A DNA stretch of 64,000 nucleotides from Welwitschia mirabilis (Eukaryota > Gnetophyta > Gnetopsida > Welwitschiales): contig JBOZIK010000001.1 in assembly GCA_051453625.1 (NCBI GenBank), forward strand, positions 38,603,405-38,667,404, written 5' to 3'. The notes under the pieces were generated by a model. The model did not search any database and was not told where the DNA came from. It saw only the letters and a program-made list of their open reading frames with translations. Below, piece after piece: positions 30,780 through 42,949 of this stretch. The position numbers and the translations under genes are program-made. Every line of letters starts with the position of its first letter. The first letter of the stretch is position 1.

Positions 30780-33500
30780 CGTTAACCTCTAAATGGTTAG
30801 GTTCTTATCTTATAAAAAAAGTGCATTCCAATGGCTTAATTAAAATCTCTAATCTAAACACTAGGGAAATTAAAAAAATCAATGGACAAAGGTTAAAAAA
30901 TTGTGAGTCATCTACTAATGAATCCTTAAATATGATAGAAGCACTTGTCTTATAAGCCCCTCTTAATGAGGAGGATTCTCCTCTTGTCATTGTCTAAATT
31001 CTTTTTTAACTAATTCCTTGGGTAGACATCATGCTATTACTTGAATATCTTTAACTTAACTTGTGTATTACTTTATAACATTACCATGATTAGTAATATT
31101 TTACTTAGACATCTTAAATGATAAGATAGGATTCATCCAATCTTAAGACATGTATGTAGCTATGAACTTCATTTAGAAGGAAGATGCCTTATTTCTTTTT
31201 TCCGTTTCAATGATATAAGTAACTAATCATTTTTGCATGCTCTTACTTATTCCTCATCTCATTACTTCACTTCTATTCTTGTAAGTACTTCGTTATGTGG
31301 ATTATCCAAAAAGAAAAACGAAAAAAAATAGAGAGTTAAAAAAGGAAAAAGAAAAGAAATAAAGACCATGATCTTTCATATCTGAGCTAAAACCATGATC
31401 ATCATGATTCCTATCACAAGCACACTTGGNNNNNNNNNNNNNNNNNNNNNNNNNNNNNNNNNNNNNNNNNNNNNNNNNNNNNNNNNNNNNNNNNNNNNNN
31501 NNNNNNNNNNNNNNNNNNNNNNNNNNNNNNNNNNNNNNNNNNNNNNNNNNNNNNNNNNNNNNNNNNNNNNNNNNNNNNNNNNNNNNNNNNNNNNNNNNNN
31601 NNNNNNNNNNNNNNNNNNNNNNNNNNNNNNNNNNNNNNNNNNNNNNNNNNNNNNNNNNNNNNNNNNNNNNNNNNNNNNNNNNNNNNNNNNNNNNNNNNNN
31701 NNNNNNNNNNNNNNNNNNNNNNNNNNNNNNNNNNNNNNNNNNNNNNNNNNNNNNNNNNNNNNNNNNNNNNNNNNNNNNNNNNNNNNNNNNNNNNNNNNNN
31801 NNNNNNNNNNNNNNNNNNNNNNNNNNNNNNNNNNNNNNNNNNNNNNNNNNNNNNNNNNNNNNNNNNNNNNNNNNNNNNNNNNNNNNNNNNNNNNNNNNNN
31901 NNNNNNNNNNNNNNNNNNNNNNNNNNNNNNNNNNNNNNNNNNNNNNNNNNNNNNNNNNNNNNNNNNNNNNNNNNNNNNNNNNNNNNNNNNNNNNNNNNNN
32001 NNNNNNNNNNNNNNNNNNNNNNNNNNNNNNNNNNNNNNNNNNNNNNNNNNNNNNNNNNNNNNNNNNNNNNNNNNNNNNNNNNNNNNNNNNNNNNNNNNNN
32101 NNNNNNNNNNNNNNNNNNNNNTTTCCTAAGAGGGGTCTTTGGTAGTGTGATATGATAGATATGGAAACCCCAATAAGAGGTCAATTGGCCATGCCATGTG
32201 GGTCCTTACTCCTCTGACAGTGGTTACACTTCCCTCATCATAATAGAATAAATTTTACTTAAAGGCTATAAGATCTGTAATGTCCTTGGTCTTATCAAAG
32301 GCATTACTTGTTTACTAGACTTCTTTTGCATATAGTACTTTCACATGATCATTCTAATTTTTCAGATTCTAGTGTTGTTTTGATATGTGAGCTAATGAGT
32401 TTATATTTCAATAGGTTTTTATCTTATCATTTATTGTTTGATAACTTTAGACATACTTGACATTATCAAAATCGTTGCCTATTTGAATGGTACTTTATGA
32501 GTTTTTACATACTATCACACATTTTACATCAAGCAACTTTATAATCTTTACTAAGGTAATTTGTTAGATTTAAATTTAGGGTAAGTAAACAATCTTATTT
32601 CTATTCCTAGTGATCCATTTTCATTTTTGTTTTTATTTAACTATTTTATTAGGTTCTTCAAAGTTATTTCTATACTTTTTCAAAATAATATTGTGGATCT
32701 GATCATTTAGTATTTTTTGTTGATTTTACTCATAGTTTTATCCATGAGGATTTTTATTTCTTTTTTTGTCAAGTAGTGATGATACTTTTGAGTTTTAGCT
32801 CTTACTTTTCCATGCTTACTAAGTTTGAGCACATTTGAGGAGTCCTTTTGAGCACTAATGCTTTCTACTAGTACATTATTTTGGTCTNNNNNNNNNNCAT
32901 AAATCTCTGTGCATCATAATCATGTTTTTTAGGATTCTTCTTTACTTTTTACCTTCTCCTTGATTTTTTGTTGATTTTCTAATGCTTGCTTGTTATTTCC
33001 CTTGCTTTCAGACTTTTTCTAGTTTTTCTTATCATTTTAGCATTTCATTTAATCAGTGTTGTCCCATCTCTATCATCTCCACACTAGTAGGACAACAATC
33101 ATTCTTTTAGCTCTATTTCAATCCAGAACATCTTGCTTTACCTATAGGGGAGAGGGGAAGGATATCTTTTTGAGCTTCTTCTAAGATATTGAGCAAAAAA
33201 TTTAATTTTAAAATGATCATTTTTTATCTTTCCTGATATATATTTATGATTACTTATTTGGATATGCTTTCATATTACTTAAATAAATTTTTATGATCTA
33301 GAAAGAACATATTAGCATATTTATAGAGTTTTTTTATAGCTATGTTTTAAAACATCTAAAACATCTTGAATAAGGGAAAGAATGTTATGATTACTCTTTA
33401 TACTTTTCTCTTGTAAATTACATTAATGAACTTATATGAATCATTTTGAGTTATCACTACTTATTATTACTATCTCAAATTATAAATATAAATTATCATT
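30780..33500. other. Stretch without recognisable genes; contains gaps
   Basis: Starts after the copia LTR end and contains a 692-base gap (31430-32121) and a 10-base gap (32888-32897). A purine-rich, A-dominated run lies at 31310-31370. The minus strand of 32890-33090 reads like a Lys-rich tail (KMIRKTRKSLKAREITS), possibly part of the copia remnant that follows, but this is not assignable. Confidence 0.35.
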
Positions 33501-33519
33501 TTCTAAGCTATCATTATTA

Positions 33520-33720
33520 GATTTTATGAATTTTTTTTATATGTGTATGACATTCATTTGTTCTATTGCAACGTGTTTAAGTAGGGAGCTTATGAATATA
33601 TCAATGTTTGTTTTAGTTAATAGGTTTTTGATGTCTATTCCTATATGGTAAAAACTAAACTCAAAATTACATTTTTCTAATTACTAGTTATCTTAATTAA
33701 ATTGGCTTGTAATATAGTTG
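33520..33720 (-). pseudogene. Possible 3' end of a minus-strand copia RNase H
   Basis: The minus-strand reading EKCNFEFSFYHIGIDIKNLL followed by TKTNIDIFI resembles the copia C-terminal pattern (F-x-F/Y-x-x-x-x-x-Q-x-A-D-I-F/L-T-K-x-L). The orientation agrees with the copia integrase piece at 34890-35296. Similarity is weak. Confidence 0.3.
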
Positions 33721-33770
33721 ATTGCTTACTTTATCAGGGACTAATAATGATATGAAGGGGACTATGTTAT

Positions 33771-34070
33771 GATGCCAACTTGTAGGAATTTGATAGGGTA
33801 TTTTGAGTATTTTTATAAAACATTTATACAGGTTTAGATGTAATTCTGATACTTATGAAGAATTGATAGGATGTTCAGTGACACATGTAATTATTAGTAT
33901 ATTTAGAGGCATCTTAGGATTATCTTAATACTTCATACCTTAAAGGAAAGATTAATCATTCAAAAGATTGATTTCCCTTTAATCTAAAAGATAGAGAGGC
34001 CTATTGTACCCTATGTTATTTCCATGATAGATAGGACGATAGCAATGTGTTTAAATATAATGTAGCTTAT
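33771..34070 (+). repeat. Truncated gypsy (Athila/Tat-type) LTR start
   Basis: The first 300 bases match the LTR start at 61499, for example 'ggaatttgatagggtattttgagta' versus 'agaatttgatggtgtattttgagta', and contain 'tgtaccctatgt'. It breaks off near 34070, so most of the LTR is missing. Confidence 0.7.
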
Positions 34071-34260
34071 TATTTAAAAGTTGGTTCTTAGGCCATTTGC
34101 ATCATACAAATCTTATGATCAATTAACTTGTCTTGTCAATAAAAAATTTATGTAACTAAATTTTAAACTTGAAATATTTTGATAAACTTATACACATATA
34201 CATATATACATACACACATCCCCCCTATCTAGATCCTAGAAGTTACTCTTAATTGTATGT

Positions 34261-34286
34261 ACACACACACACACACACACACACAC
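34261..34286. repeat. (AC)13 microsatellite running into a gap
   Basis: Thirteen AC units end at a 100-base N run, so the true length is unknown. The upstream 60 bases are also rich in 'catata' and 'cacac'. Confidence 0.95.
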
Positions 34287-34879
34287 NNNNNNNNNNNNNN
34301 NNNNNNNNNNNNNNNNNNNNNNNNNNNNNNNNNNNNNNNNNNNNNNNNNNNNNNNNNNNNNNNNNNNNNNNNNNNNNNNNNNNNNNCTACAAACAACTTA
34401 GGTTTTCACAATTCATCCTTTCCAAGCTTGACCACTCGTTGTAGACAATAATATAACAATATCTTATAAATAAATCTAAATGCATGAGAAAAATAACATG
34501 AGCAATTACTTTAGATCACATATCATTACTATTGCATGAACATAATATAATTGAGAAACTCTACATCAAAACTACAGTTAGTTTTTTAAAATAAGCCAAA
34601 TATTAAATCTTTCACTATAACAATGAAAACTCATGCATAAGTAAATTTCACAATTAATAAAATTTTTTAATCAATTAATTAAGGTTATAATTTGTAGTTA
34701 ATCTTTTAATAAATTTTCAAGTAATAACATGCAAGTACTTTAGTTTTACTATTACTGTTATCACTAATATTATTATTTTTAAATAATTAAAAACTAGACT
34801 TATTATTATTATTAAATTTCCAAATTTAAATTAACTATCTAAATGGCTTTAGAAAGTTTTCTAACCTTAAGAAAAATCT

Positions 34880-35296
34880 AGACATGCTAGTAATGTAATG
34901 CACAAATTAAAGAAAATGTTGAATGCCTCATCTTTATGTGCAAGAATGTCTATCCATATAAAATAAGAGTAATCATTGACAATAGTTTGATAATGTCTTT
35001 TCTNNNNNNNNNNGAGTTTAATTGTAATAGTTTTTTTCTTGTTAAAACTTACCCTTGTTTGCTTTTCTTTTTGACATGTCTCACAAGCTTGATCATCAAA
35101 GCTTTATAACTTAGAATGTTCTCTTATCATATCTTTTAAGGATAAGATTTTTAGCAAGTTTTTATTTACATGCTCAAGCTTGTTATGCTGTAGCCCTATT
35201 TTATCTATAGTAGTTAACAAACACTTAGTTCTCTTGTTAGAGATATCTTATAAAGTAGTAATAAAGACATTAGATTATCTAATTCTAGTAAATACG
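34880..35296 (-). pseudogene. Copia pre-integrase and integrase fragment, minus strand
   Basis: The minus strand reads DKIGLQHNKLEHVNKNLL, then DDQACETCQKEKQTRVSF, then, beyond a 10-base gap, VNDYSYFIWIDILAHKDEAF. These correspond to the copia H-x-x-L-G-H, C-x-x-C-x-x-G-K-Q-T-R-x-S-F and V-D-D-Y-S-R-x-T-W segments. The fragment ends at 35297, where a gypsy LTR begins, so the gypsy element inserted into or next to this copia. Confidence 0.7.
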
Positions 35297-36637
35297 TGTT
35301 GCAGTCTGAATTTATGTAATCTTAAAGTCATTTAGGTAAACCTGTGTATCAAATAACTTATAGAAAAACACACGCTAGTATAGATGGAGTTCTTCCAAAT
35401 GTCATAATTCCAATGAAGTCACTAGGTGCCAAGTAAGAGAATTGATTTCTAAAGGTATTTTTAGTCTTTTATCTTTTAATAAATAGGAGTAAATAATAAC
35501 ATAAATGTAATGCAATGTAAATGGATATGAAATGCAAATGGAAATGGAATGACTTCTATTGATTTCTAATTCTCCTATTATAAGAACTAGCTTTCTATAA
35601 TTGAGATCAATTAAGAAGAATACTCAACTTGTTCCTAATCAATATGAACTATGAGATATATCAAGTAGAGTATGGAATGCAATGTACAATGAAATAAAAT
35701 AATAATGAAAATTTAATACTAACTAAAGTTAACCTTGACAAAGGTTGCCCTTATAATCTAGATAAATCACAAAATTATTACTTTAAACTATGATCAATGT
35801 AAATCATAAGGGACATACATGGCAATTATATTAATTCAAATAGTAACTGCATTAATTAAAGAACTTAACATCCACTTACAACAAAATAGAAACATTTCAA
35901 TGGAATATACTTAGCCTAACACCAAGGAAATTCCTTTCTGTAGCTATTGGATAGACCTCTTATCCTTCAATCTTCTGTCACAAGCATATTAGGTACAAAA
36001 GATGGAAACAAAAATAAAATAGAAGAAGGTTATTTATAGTTTTACATTGAGGTTCTAGAAACTCAACCTTAGAAATCAAAAAAGAAACTCTAATAGCCCA
36101 AATGGGTCACTTGATCCCATTATAAAGATAATTCTTTGCGATCATAGAAAATTAGCTGTCATTCTGACTATTGTGGAGATGACACAAGAGATGTCACCCT
36201 ACATCAATAGCTACTTCATCATCTTCATGCCCCATGAACTTCAAACTTACCTATTTGCCAATATAAATGTTGGCCTACCTCTACGCCAGAAATATCTACA
36301 AAATTATTAAGTATAGTAATAGTATTTTGTCATCCCCACAGCTTTTGTCCATGTTATAGTGTTATTATTGTGTCTGTCATGAGGATGATAGAAGGGACAA
36401 TAGGCTTCCTTATCTCCAATCTTATAGGTAAGTTAGTCTTTTTGTATGATGAGTCCTTCTTCTAAGTATACAATATCAGAATAAGCCTTAGAAACCTCCA
36501 AATATGCTAAGAAATCACATGTTTCATTGATCACCTTATCAGATCTTTATAATCATCAGTATTGCATCTAAACCTATGTAGATATCCTATAAAAGTACTC
36601 AAAATATACCATAAAATTTCTACAAATTTGCATTGCA
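35297..36637 (-). repeat. Gypsy (Athila/Tat-type) LTR, minus strand, gap-free copy
   Basis: Reading on the minus strand it begins TGCAATGCAAATTTG and ends CAGACTGCAACA. It is similar over its full length to 39636-41708 and 61499-63370. It is the only copy without an N run in the middle: the sequence corresponding to the two gaps is only about 130 bases here (35905-36020). The five bases outside its 3' end (atacg) differ by one from those outside the LTR at 41709 (atagg), suggesting both LTRs belong to one insertion. Confidence 0.8.
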
Positions 36638-36644
36638 ATAGTAG

Positions 36645-37010
36645 TAATAATAAAATACTATCATCTTGTTAATCCTTCCCATGACAAGCTAGACAATATT
36701 CTGTTTGTTTAGTTATGGAAATTTTTTTCTAATTTTAGTTTTCTACTATTTGGATAGTTGTTCCTCTTGTCATCTCCACAACCAGATGGATGACTATTAG
36801 TTATTTTTTATTTTGGTTTTTATTTACTATCTAAACTATATGAGAACATGGTAAATTCTAGTAGAAAGACGAAATATTAGAGAGATTCAAACTGAATTGA
36901 AGAAAATATTAGAGAAGGGTTATTTGACTTTAAGCAAAATTTAGGTACACACACTCTAGGTATACAGATTCTAAGAAGTAAAAAAGAGGATTTTTTTAGT
37001 TTTTTTAATT
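36645..37010 (+). mobile_element. Inverted piece of gypsy leader and gag start
   Basis: This stretch matches 63650-64000 in the plus orientation, including the gag ATG at 36848 (MVNSSRKTKY, then stop) and 'gagaagggttatttgacttt'. It sits between a minus-strand LTR and a minus-strand gag. It is thus opposite to its surroundings and duplicates the leader found in minus orientation at 38880-39600. Confidence 0.75.
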
Positions 37011-37059
37011 TTAAAATTAGATTTTAAAAAATAAAATTATAAAAATAATAGTATAGAAG

Positions 37060-39066
37060 TAGATCATATCATTTCTTTTTCATCTATGTTAAAATGGAAG
37101 ATCTAAGGTAACACTTACAGTTGCAGCCTCAGGGTCTTTGAATTTAGGACATTTTTATATGACTAAGTTGGAAAGAGATTGAATAGGAAAAACTTTGCTA
37201 GGAATGATACATTTTTGCTTTCATCTTATAAATCTTTTCATAACTTAGAATATTTAGGATTTCCTTGCAAGAGTTTCCAAAAGGATAGGTTGATGTTAAA
37301 TTCTTACATCAAAGCTTTTAGGTGTTCACCAAAGATAGGATTTGTATTTAATCTATTAATCCAAGGGGTGGATGGTTTCTTTCCTTTGTTTTCTTGTAAA
37401 TTATTTTTAGTGAAGGCCTTAGTAGGTGATGTTGATGGAAGATTGTATGAATCTAACTTCTCCACATCATCTTCCTCATTTATTTCATTATTTTTAAAAG
37501 TTGAAACTTCATAGGATAGGAGGTTTTGTATCCTTTTCATTTCTTGTCGCTATTTTTAAATCTCTTCTAACTTCAATTAGGTTGGGCATTAGTTGAGATG
37601 CAAAAGACCCTTGTAATCTTTGGTTAGCAAGCATTATTTGTTAAAGCACATTTACTAGGTTCTCAATGTTGCTACTAGTTTTCTCCTGTACTTTTCTCAT
37701 CTCTTCTATGGATTCTTTGAGTGAATCATTTTGATTTTGTTGAAAATTATGTTGAAAATTGGAATTCCTGAAGCTACTTTCAAATGGTTTCAAATGAGAT
37801 TATCCAACTAATCTTTGTTGAAATTATGTTTGACTTTTAAAATTAGGTGTCTTTTGATTGAAGGCATAAACTTCCTCAAACATTTTTTCCTTACAAGTTG
37901 GTAATAAAGGACATTCTTTTATTGGATGAGAGTCGTCTTCACAAATTTTACAAGTTAAAGTTGAGTGTTTTTTATTTACCACCTTTTTATCAACTATCAT
38001 TTGTATATACTTCTTTAAAGTAGTAGTAAAATATTTCATTAAATTGGTTGAGTCCTCTCTTTCTTCTTATTTGTCATGTTTTACTTCCTTTAAGTCTTTT
38101 AGAATTTGACCGACTGTGTAATTTTTTTTAGTGGGTTTAGGCCAAGTTTGGCTTATTTTTGCCAAATTTTCTAACACACTACATGCATCATTTAGGATTA
38201 AATTTAACAAGTTGCCTCCACAAAAAAAACTCAATAGTTATTTTATTGAAGCATTCAATTCACTGTAAAAATAATCTACAAGCTCTTCTTTATAAAATTC
38301 ATTAATAGTGTTGAAATGACTAGCGATTATAAAAATTTCATACACTATTACATAATATCCATGAGGTTGTTATTTGAAGTTGGTTACTTCTTTTCTTCTC
38401 TTCCTCATGAAATTCTCACTCAAAAATCATTTAATAAACACTTCTTGCACTTGACTCTAAGATTTAAGACTTTTATATGGGATAGTTTTAAGTCAAACTT
38501 TTTCTCTTCTTCTAAGTATGACTGGAAAAATAATCATATCAGTTCAATCAATAATATGTTTCTTCCCATTTCCCTAGGTAAGTACAAGTTGTTCAATGTT
38601 AGCCAAATGTTAAAAAGGATCATCCTCTGGTTCCCTCAAAAAAGTTGGATAAGCACTTAAATTTCTTAATTCTACATCATCTCTAGAAGGTAAATCTAAA
38701 GGATTTTGAATTTCATGTTTTCTATTTGTAATTAAATCCCTAAGAGTAACATTTGCATTGAATGACTAAGTTCCTATTATGATTGGAGTATTATACAAAG
38801 TAACTTGCTTTTGATTTTGCAATGATTTCGATATGTTTGACATGTTCAAAGAAACAATACGATATACTTCTATGCTATGATTTATTTTTGTAAAATCTAA
38901 TTCTAAAACAATAAAAGCAAAAAAATCTTCTATGTAATTCTAAAAATTTGCATCTTGGGATGTGTGTATCTAGATTTAGCTTAAAGTTGAATAATCTTTC
39001 TCTGATGTTTTCTTTAATTAAGTTCCATTCTCTCTGATATTTTATCTTTTTACCAGATTTCACTAT
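37060..39066 (-). pseudogene. gag: Degenerate gag of a Ty3/gypsy element (Athila/Tat lineage)
   Basis: Reading down the minus strand from about 39066: a start now ATA instead of ATG, then KSGKKIKYQREWNLIKENIR. The Retrotrans_gag core lies at about 38130-38420 (FYKEELVDYFYSELNASIK, then NDACSVLENLAKISQTWP). A zinc knuckle CKICEDDSHPIKEC (C-x2-C-x4-H-x4-C, intact) is at about 37910-37955. A linker follows with PSTPWINRLN, then INLSFWKLLQGNPKYSKL, matching the I-N-I/L-P-L-x-x-x-I-x-x-x-P-x-Y-x-K segment before the Athila/Tat protease. FKDPEAATVSVTL near 37110 resembles the protease start. Pol is absent. Many stops are present. Confidence 0.8.
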
Positions 39067-39612
39067 ATCCTTGTATGCTCAATCAACAGATAAAAAACCA
39101 AAATAAAAAATAATAGATCATTGTCCATCTATTTGTGGGAATGATAGGAAAGACAATGATCGTAGTAAAAGAAATCTGAAATTATAAAAATTCACTAACA
39201 GAAGAAAACGAAACTATCATTTAGATTATTATGGAGACAACAGACAAAATGATGATTTATTTGAACTTTTCAGAAAATAAAATTCCAAAAAGTATAAAAA
39301 AAATAACAAGACTGTCATCCTACTTATTGTGGGGATGATAGAGCCAATGACAGTTTTATATCTGAAAACAAAAAAGCAAAATATGAAAATAATAAAAAAG
39401 CTAAATTCAAATTCAAGACTATTGTACCCTATGTCGTTAGGACGACAGAGAGAATGACAAGGTTTCTAAGAAAACTTGCGGAAAATAAAATTACATGGAA
39501 ATAAACTTACTTTATACTATACTAAAAGTACAATATTAATTCAAATAGATAACTTGAAAAAAAATTCAAGGTACTTATTGGATTAATGAAAATTCTCTTA
39601 GCTCCTTACGAC

Positions 39613-39635
39613 CTTCCCCGATAATGGTATTAAAA
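39613..39635 (-). promoter_or_regulatory. Primer binding site of the minus-strand gypsy element
   Basis: On the minus strand 'taccattatcggggaagg' follows the LTR end. It is a decayed form of the TGGCGCCGTTGCCGGGGA type PBS region known from Athila/Tat elements. The equivalent on the plus strand is at 63371-63392. Confidence 0.75.
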
Positions 39636-41708
39636 TGTTGCAGTGTGAATTTATGCAATTTTGAAATCCTTTAGGTAAACCTGTAAATCAAATAACTTAC
39701 AGAAAACACATACTAGTATAGATGGGAGTTCACCCAAATGTCATAATCCTAATGAAGGAACTAGGCTCAGATTTAGAGAATTAATTTCTAAAAGTATTTT
39801 TAGTCTTTTTATATTTTAATGACTGAAAGTAAATAACAATGTAAAAGCCATGCAAAATGAATGGAGACGAAACACAGTGAATGAAAATGAAAATGTAATG
39901 GATTCTACTTAGATGTAAGTCTTTCTATCACAAGGACTATCTTTTTATAATTTAGATCAATTAAGAAGAGCATTCAACTAGTTCTTAACCAATATAAACT
40001 ATGAGATCTACCAGGTAGAATAATGAACGCAATAGGAAATGGAATGGAAAAGCAATGCAAATCTAATACTAAATAAGGTCAACCTTATCAAAGATTTCCC
40101 TTATGATCTATATAAGTCATAGAGTGGTCACAATAAACTATGATCAATAAACCATAAGGGACATATAAAATGAAAATGAAATAATAATTATATTAATTCA
40201 AAAGAGTATTCAGGAATATTACATCCATTATAAACAGAATAACAGCATCTTGATGGAAGAGNNNNNNNNNNNNNNNNNNNNNNNNNNNNNNNNNNNNNNN
40301 NNNNNNNNNNNNNNNNNNNNNNNNNNNNNNNNNNNNNNNNNNNNNNNNNNNNNNNNNNNNNNNNNNNNNNNNNNNNNNNNNNNNNNNNNNNNNNNNNNNN
40401 NNNNNNNNNNNNNNNNNNNNNNNNNNNNNNNNNNNNNNNNNNNNNNNNNNNNNNNNNNNNNNNNNNNNNNNNNNNNNNNNNNNNNNNNNNNNNNNNNNNN
40501 NNNNNNNNNNNNNNNNNNNNNNNNNNNNNNNNNNNNNNNNNNNNNNNNNNNNNNNNNNNNNNNNNNNNNNNNNNNNNNNNNNNNNNNNNNNNNNNNNNNN
40601 NNNNNNNNNNNNNNNNNNNNNNNNNNNNNNNNNNNNNNNNNNNNNNNNNNNNNNNNNNNNNNNNNNNNNNNNNNNNNNNNNNNNNNNNNNNNNNNNNNNN
40701 NNNNNNNNNNNNNNNNNNNNNNNNNNNNNNNNNNNNNNNNNNNNNNNNNNNNNNNNNNNNNNNNNNNNNNNNNNNNNNNNNNNNNNNNNNNNNNNNNNNN
40801 NNNNNNNNNNNNNNNNNNNNNNNNNNNNNNNNNNNNNNNNNNNNNNNNNNNNNNNNNNNNNNNNNNNNNNNNNNNNNNNNNNNNNNNNNNNNNNNNNNNN
40901 NNNNNNNNNNNNNNNNNNNNNNNNNNNNNNNNNNNNNNNNNNNNNNNNNNNNNNNNNNNNNNNNNNNNNNNNNNNNNNNNNNNNNNNNNNNNNNNNNNNN
41001 NNNNNNNNNNNNNNNNNNNNNNNNNNNNNNNNNNNNNNNNNNNNNNNNNNNNNNNNNNNNNNNNNNNNNNNNNNNNNNNNNNNNNNNNNNNNNNNNNNNN
41101 NNNNNNNNNNNNNNNNNNNNNNNNNNNNNNNNNNNNNNNNNNNNNNNNNNNNNNNNNNNNNNNNNNNNNNNNNNNNNNNNNNNNNGAAATGAAGGAGGAA
41201 AAAGGTATTTATGGTTTTGTATTAAGGTTCTAGAAATAAAATCCTAAAAGTTAAAAAAGAAACCCTAACAGCCCACATGGGTTATTTGACCCCATTACAA
41301 AGATATTTCTTTTTGACTATACAAAAATAGCTGTCATTCTGATTGTCATTAGGATAACATGGGGGATGTCACCCTACATCAAATATCTTCATGCCCCATT
41401 GTTAGCCCCACAGCTTCTATCCATGTTAGTAGTGTTGTCATCCTACATGTTATGGGGATGACATAGGAGATGATAATCTTTCTTATATCCAATCTCAAAG
41501 GTAAATTAGTCTTTTGGATTATGAAGTCTTCTTCCAAATATGAAATGTCAGAATAAGCCCGAGAAAATGCCAAAGATGCTAAGAATTACATGTTTTATTG
41601 ATCATTCTGTCAGATCTTCATAGTTATTAGTATTACATCAAAACCTATGTAAATGTCCTGAAAAAGCACTCAAAATACACTATCAAATTCCTATAAATTG
41701 GCATCACA
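39636..41708 (-). repeat. 5' LTR of the minus-strand gypsy element, with a large gap
   Basis: Begins (minus strand) TGTGATGCCAATTTATAGG and ends CACACTGCAACA. Similar to 35297-36637 and 61499-63370. An N run of 924 bases (40262-41185) lies where the gap-free copy has only about 130 bases. Several inverted phrases such as 'gtcatccta' and 'tggggatgac' are shared by all copies. Confidence 0.8.
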
Positions 41709-42003
41709 ATAGGTAATCAAAAGTGATTAATGAAATAGATGCCTCTTTAATGTGATTCACTTTTAGATATAAGGGTCATATCTTTGGTAGAGATGTGATC
41801 AATTTCTAGATTGTGATTAAGACTTAAAATTGAAAAAAATATTTCACTTAATCATCTCATGATTTTAGATTTCTTATGTAAAAATTAATTGCATTCTCAT
41901 AACAATTTTAGGAAAAATTAATTCAATTTTTGTTTATATATGCAATCATCACTTAACATTCTTTTGGGGTTCACTCGATTAATTTTTAATACTATTGTGG
42001 ATT
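41709..42003. other. Short AT-rich stretch without recognisable features
   Basis: Lies between the gypsy 5' LTR and a degenerate tandem repeat. No coding text or terminus seen. Confidence 0.4.
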
Positions 42004-42330
42004 GGATACACTATTTGAATCATAAATGTGAGAAATATCCTCTTGAATTATCTATACCTCTCTATTATAGTTTTATTACTTTTTGAACATCTTTTTGTGT
42101 CAGAATGATTTGGATAGATCATTTGAATTATGAATGTAGTTAAGATTCCTTTCAAATTCATTGTACCATTTAAGTCTTTTTTTTTTCATCTCAATTTAAC
42201 AAGTTTTCTTTGTATGATAAATAGATCCTTTTTTACTTATGAATGTGAGCAAGATCCCCTCAAAAGTTGACTATGCCTTATAACTTATCGTTTTCTCCTC
42301 CTTGTCTCTTACTAGTGAAAATCTCAAAAG
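42004..42330 (+). repeat. Degenerate tandem repeat of about 108 bp, three units
   Basis: Units starting near 42004, 42112 and 42219 each carry a core like 'gaattatgaatgtgagcaag' followed by 'atcc' or 'attcc', then a T-rich tail. The copies differ at many positions, so the array is old. Confidence 0.55.
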
Positions 42331-42949
42331 GTAAGTTTTATGTATTATTAGATTACCTTACACTAGTATTTATGACTAAAATCATGGCCAACATATGTAT
42401 CACCCTTTAAGATGATCATACTTGAAAAGATTAACATGAAGATTTCATATCCAACATGTCAATATATTATTTTGACACTAATTTTTTTTGAGAAAGTACA
42501 TTTTTTTTAATACTTATGATGAATAAAATGCATGAAAGTCCATAAATAATAAATTGATAGAAATCACATAAAATCTATGGCTTTATAGCATATTAAGTTG
42601 GTAGATCATAGTAAGATAAATCACACCAACTTTATTACATTATGGAATATAGTCTACTTAAATAATAACTTAGACTTAATTAATCTCATTAAAAGTATGA
42701 ATATCTTATATTATTAGAAAGGAAAGAATAATAATTAATTACAAAAATGATCAATATTAAAAAATGGTTGCTAAAATATACCTTAAAATCAAATTGATAT
42801 ATGTTACATCAACTTGATTAGATGTTATTTGGAGGATCCAACTCTATGTAGCTAAGTTATATCACTACATGATAGTAGGCAACTAAAATAAATAATTTTT
42901 AATATGCTTAGCAAAGATATTATTACTACCAAAGAATAATTTGACTTTT

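Noticed and set aside
37179-37514. 111-codon plus-strand frame
   Set aside because: The minus strand at the same place encodes gypsy gag-protease linker text; the plus frame is its shadow.
38316-38660. 114-codon plus-strand frame
   Set aside because: It is the antisense of the Retrotrans_gag core on the minus strand.
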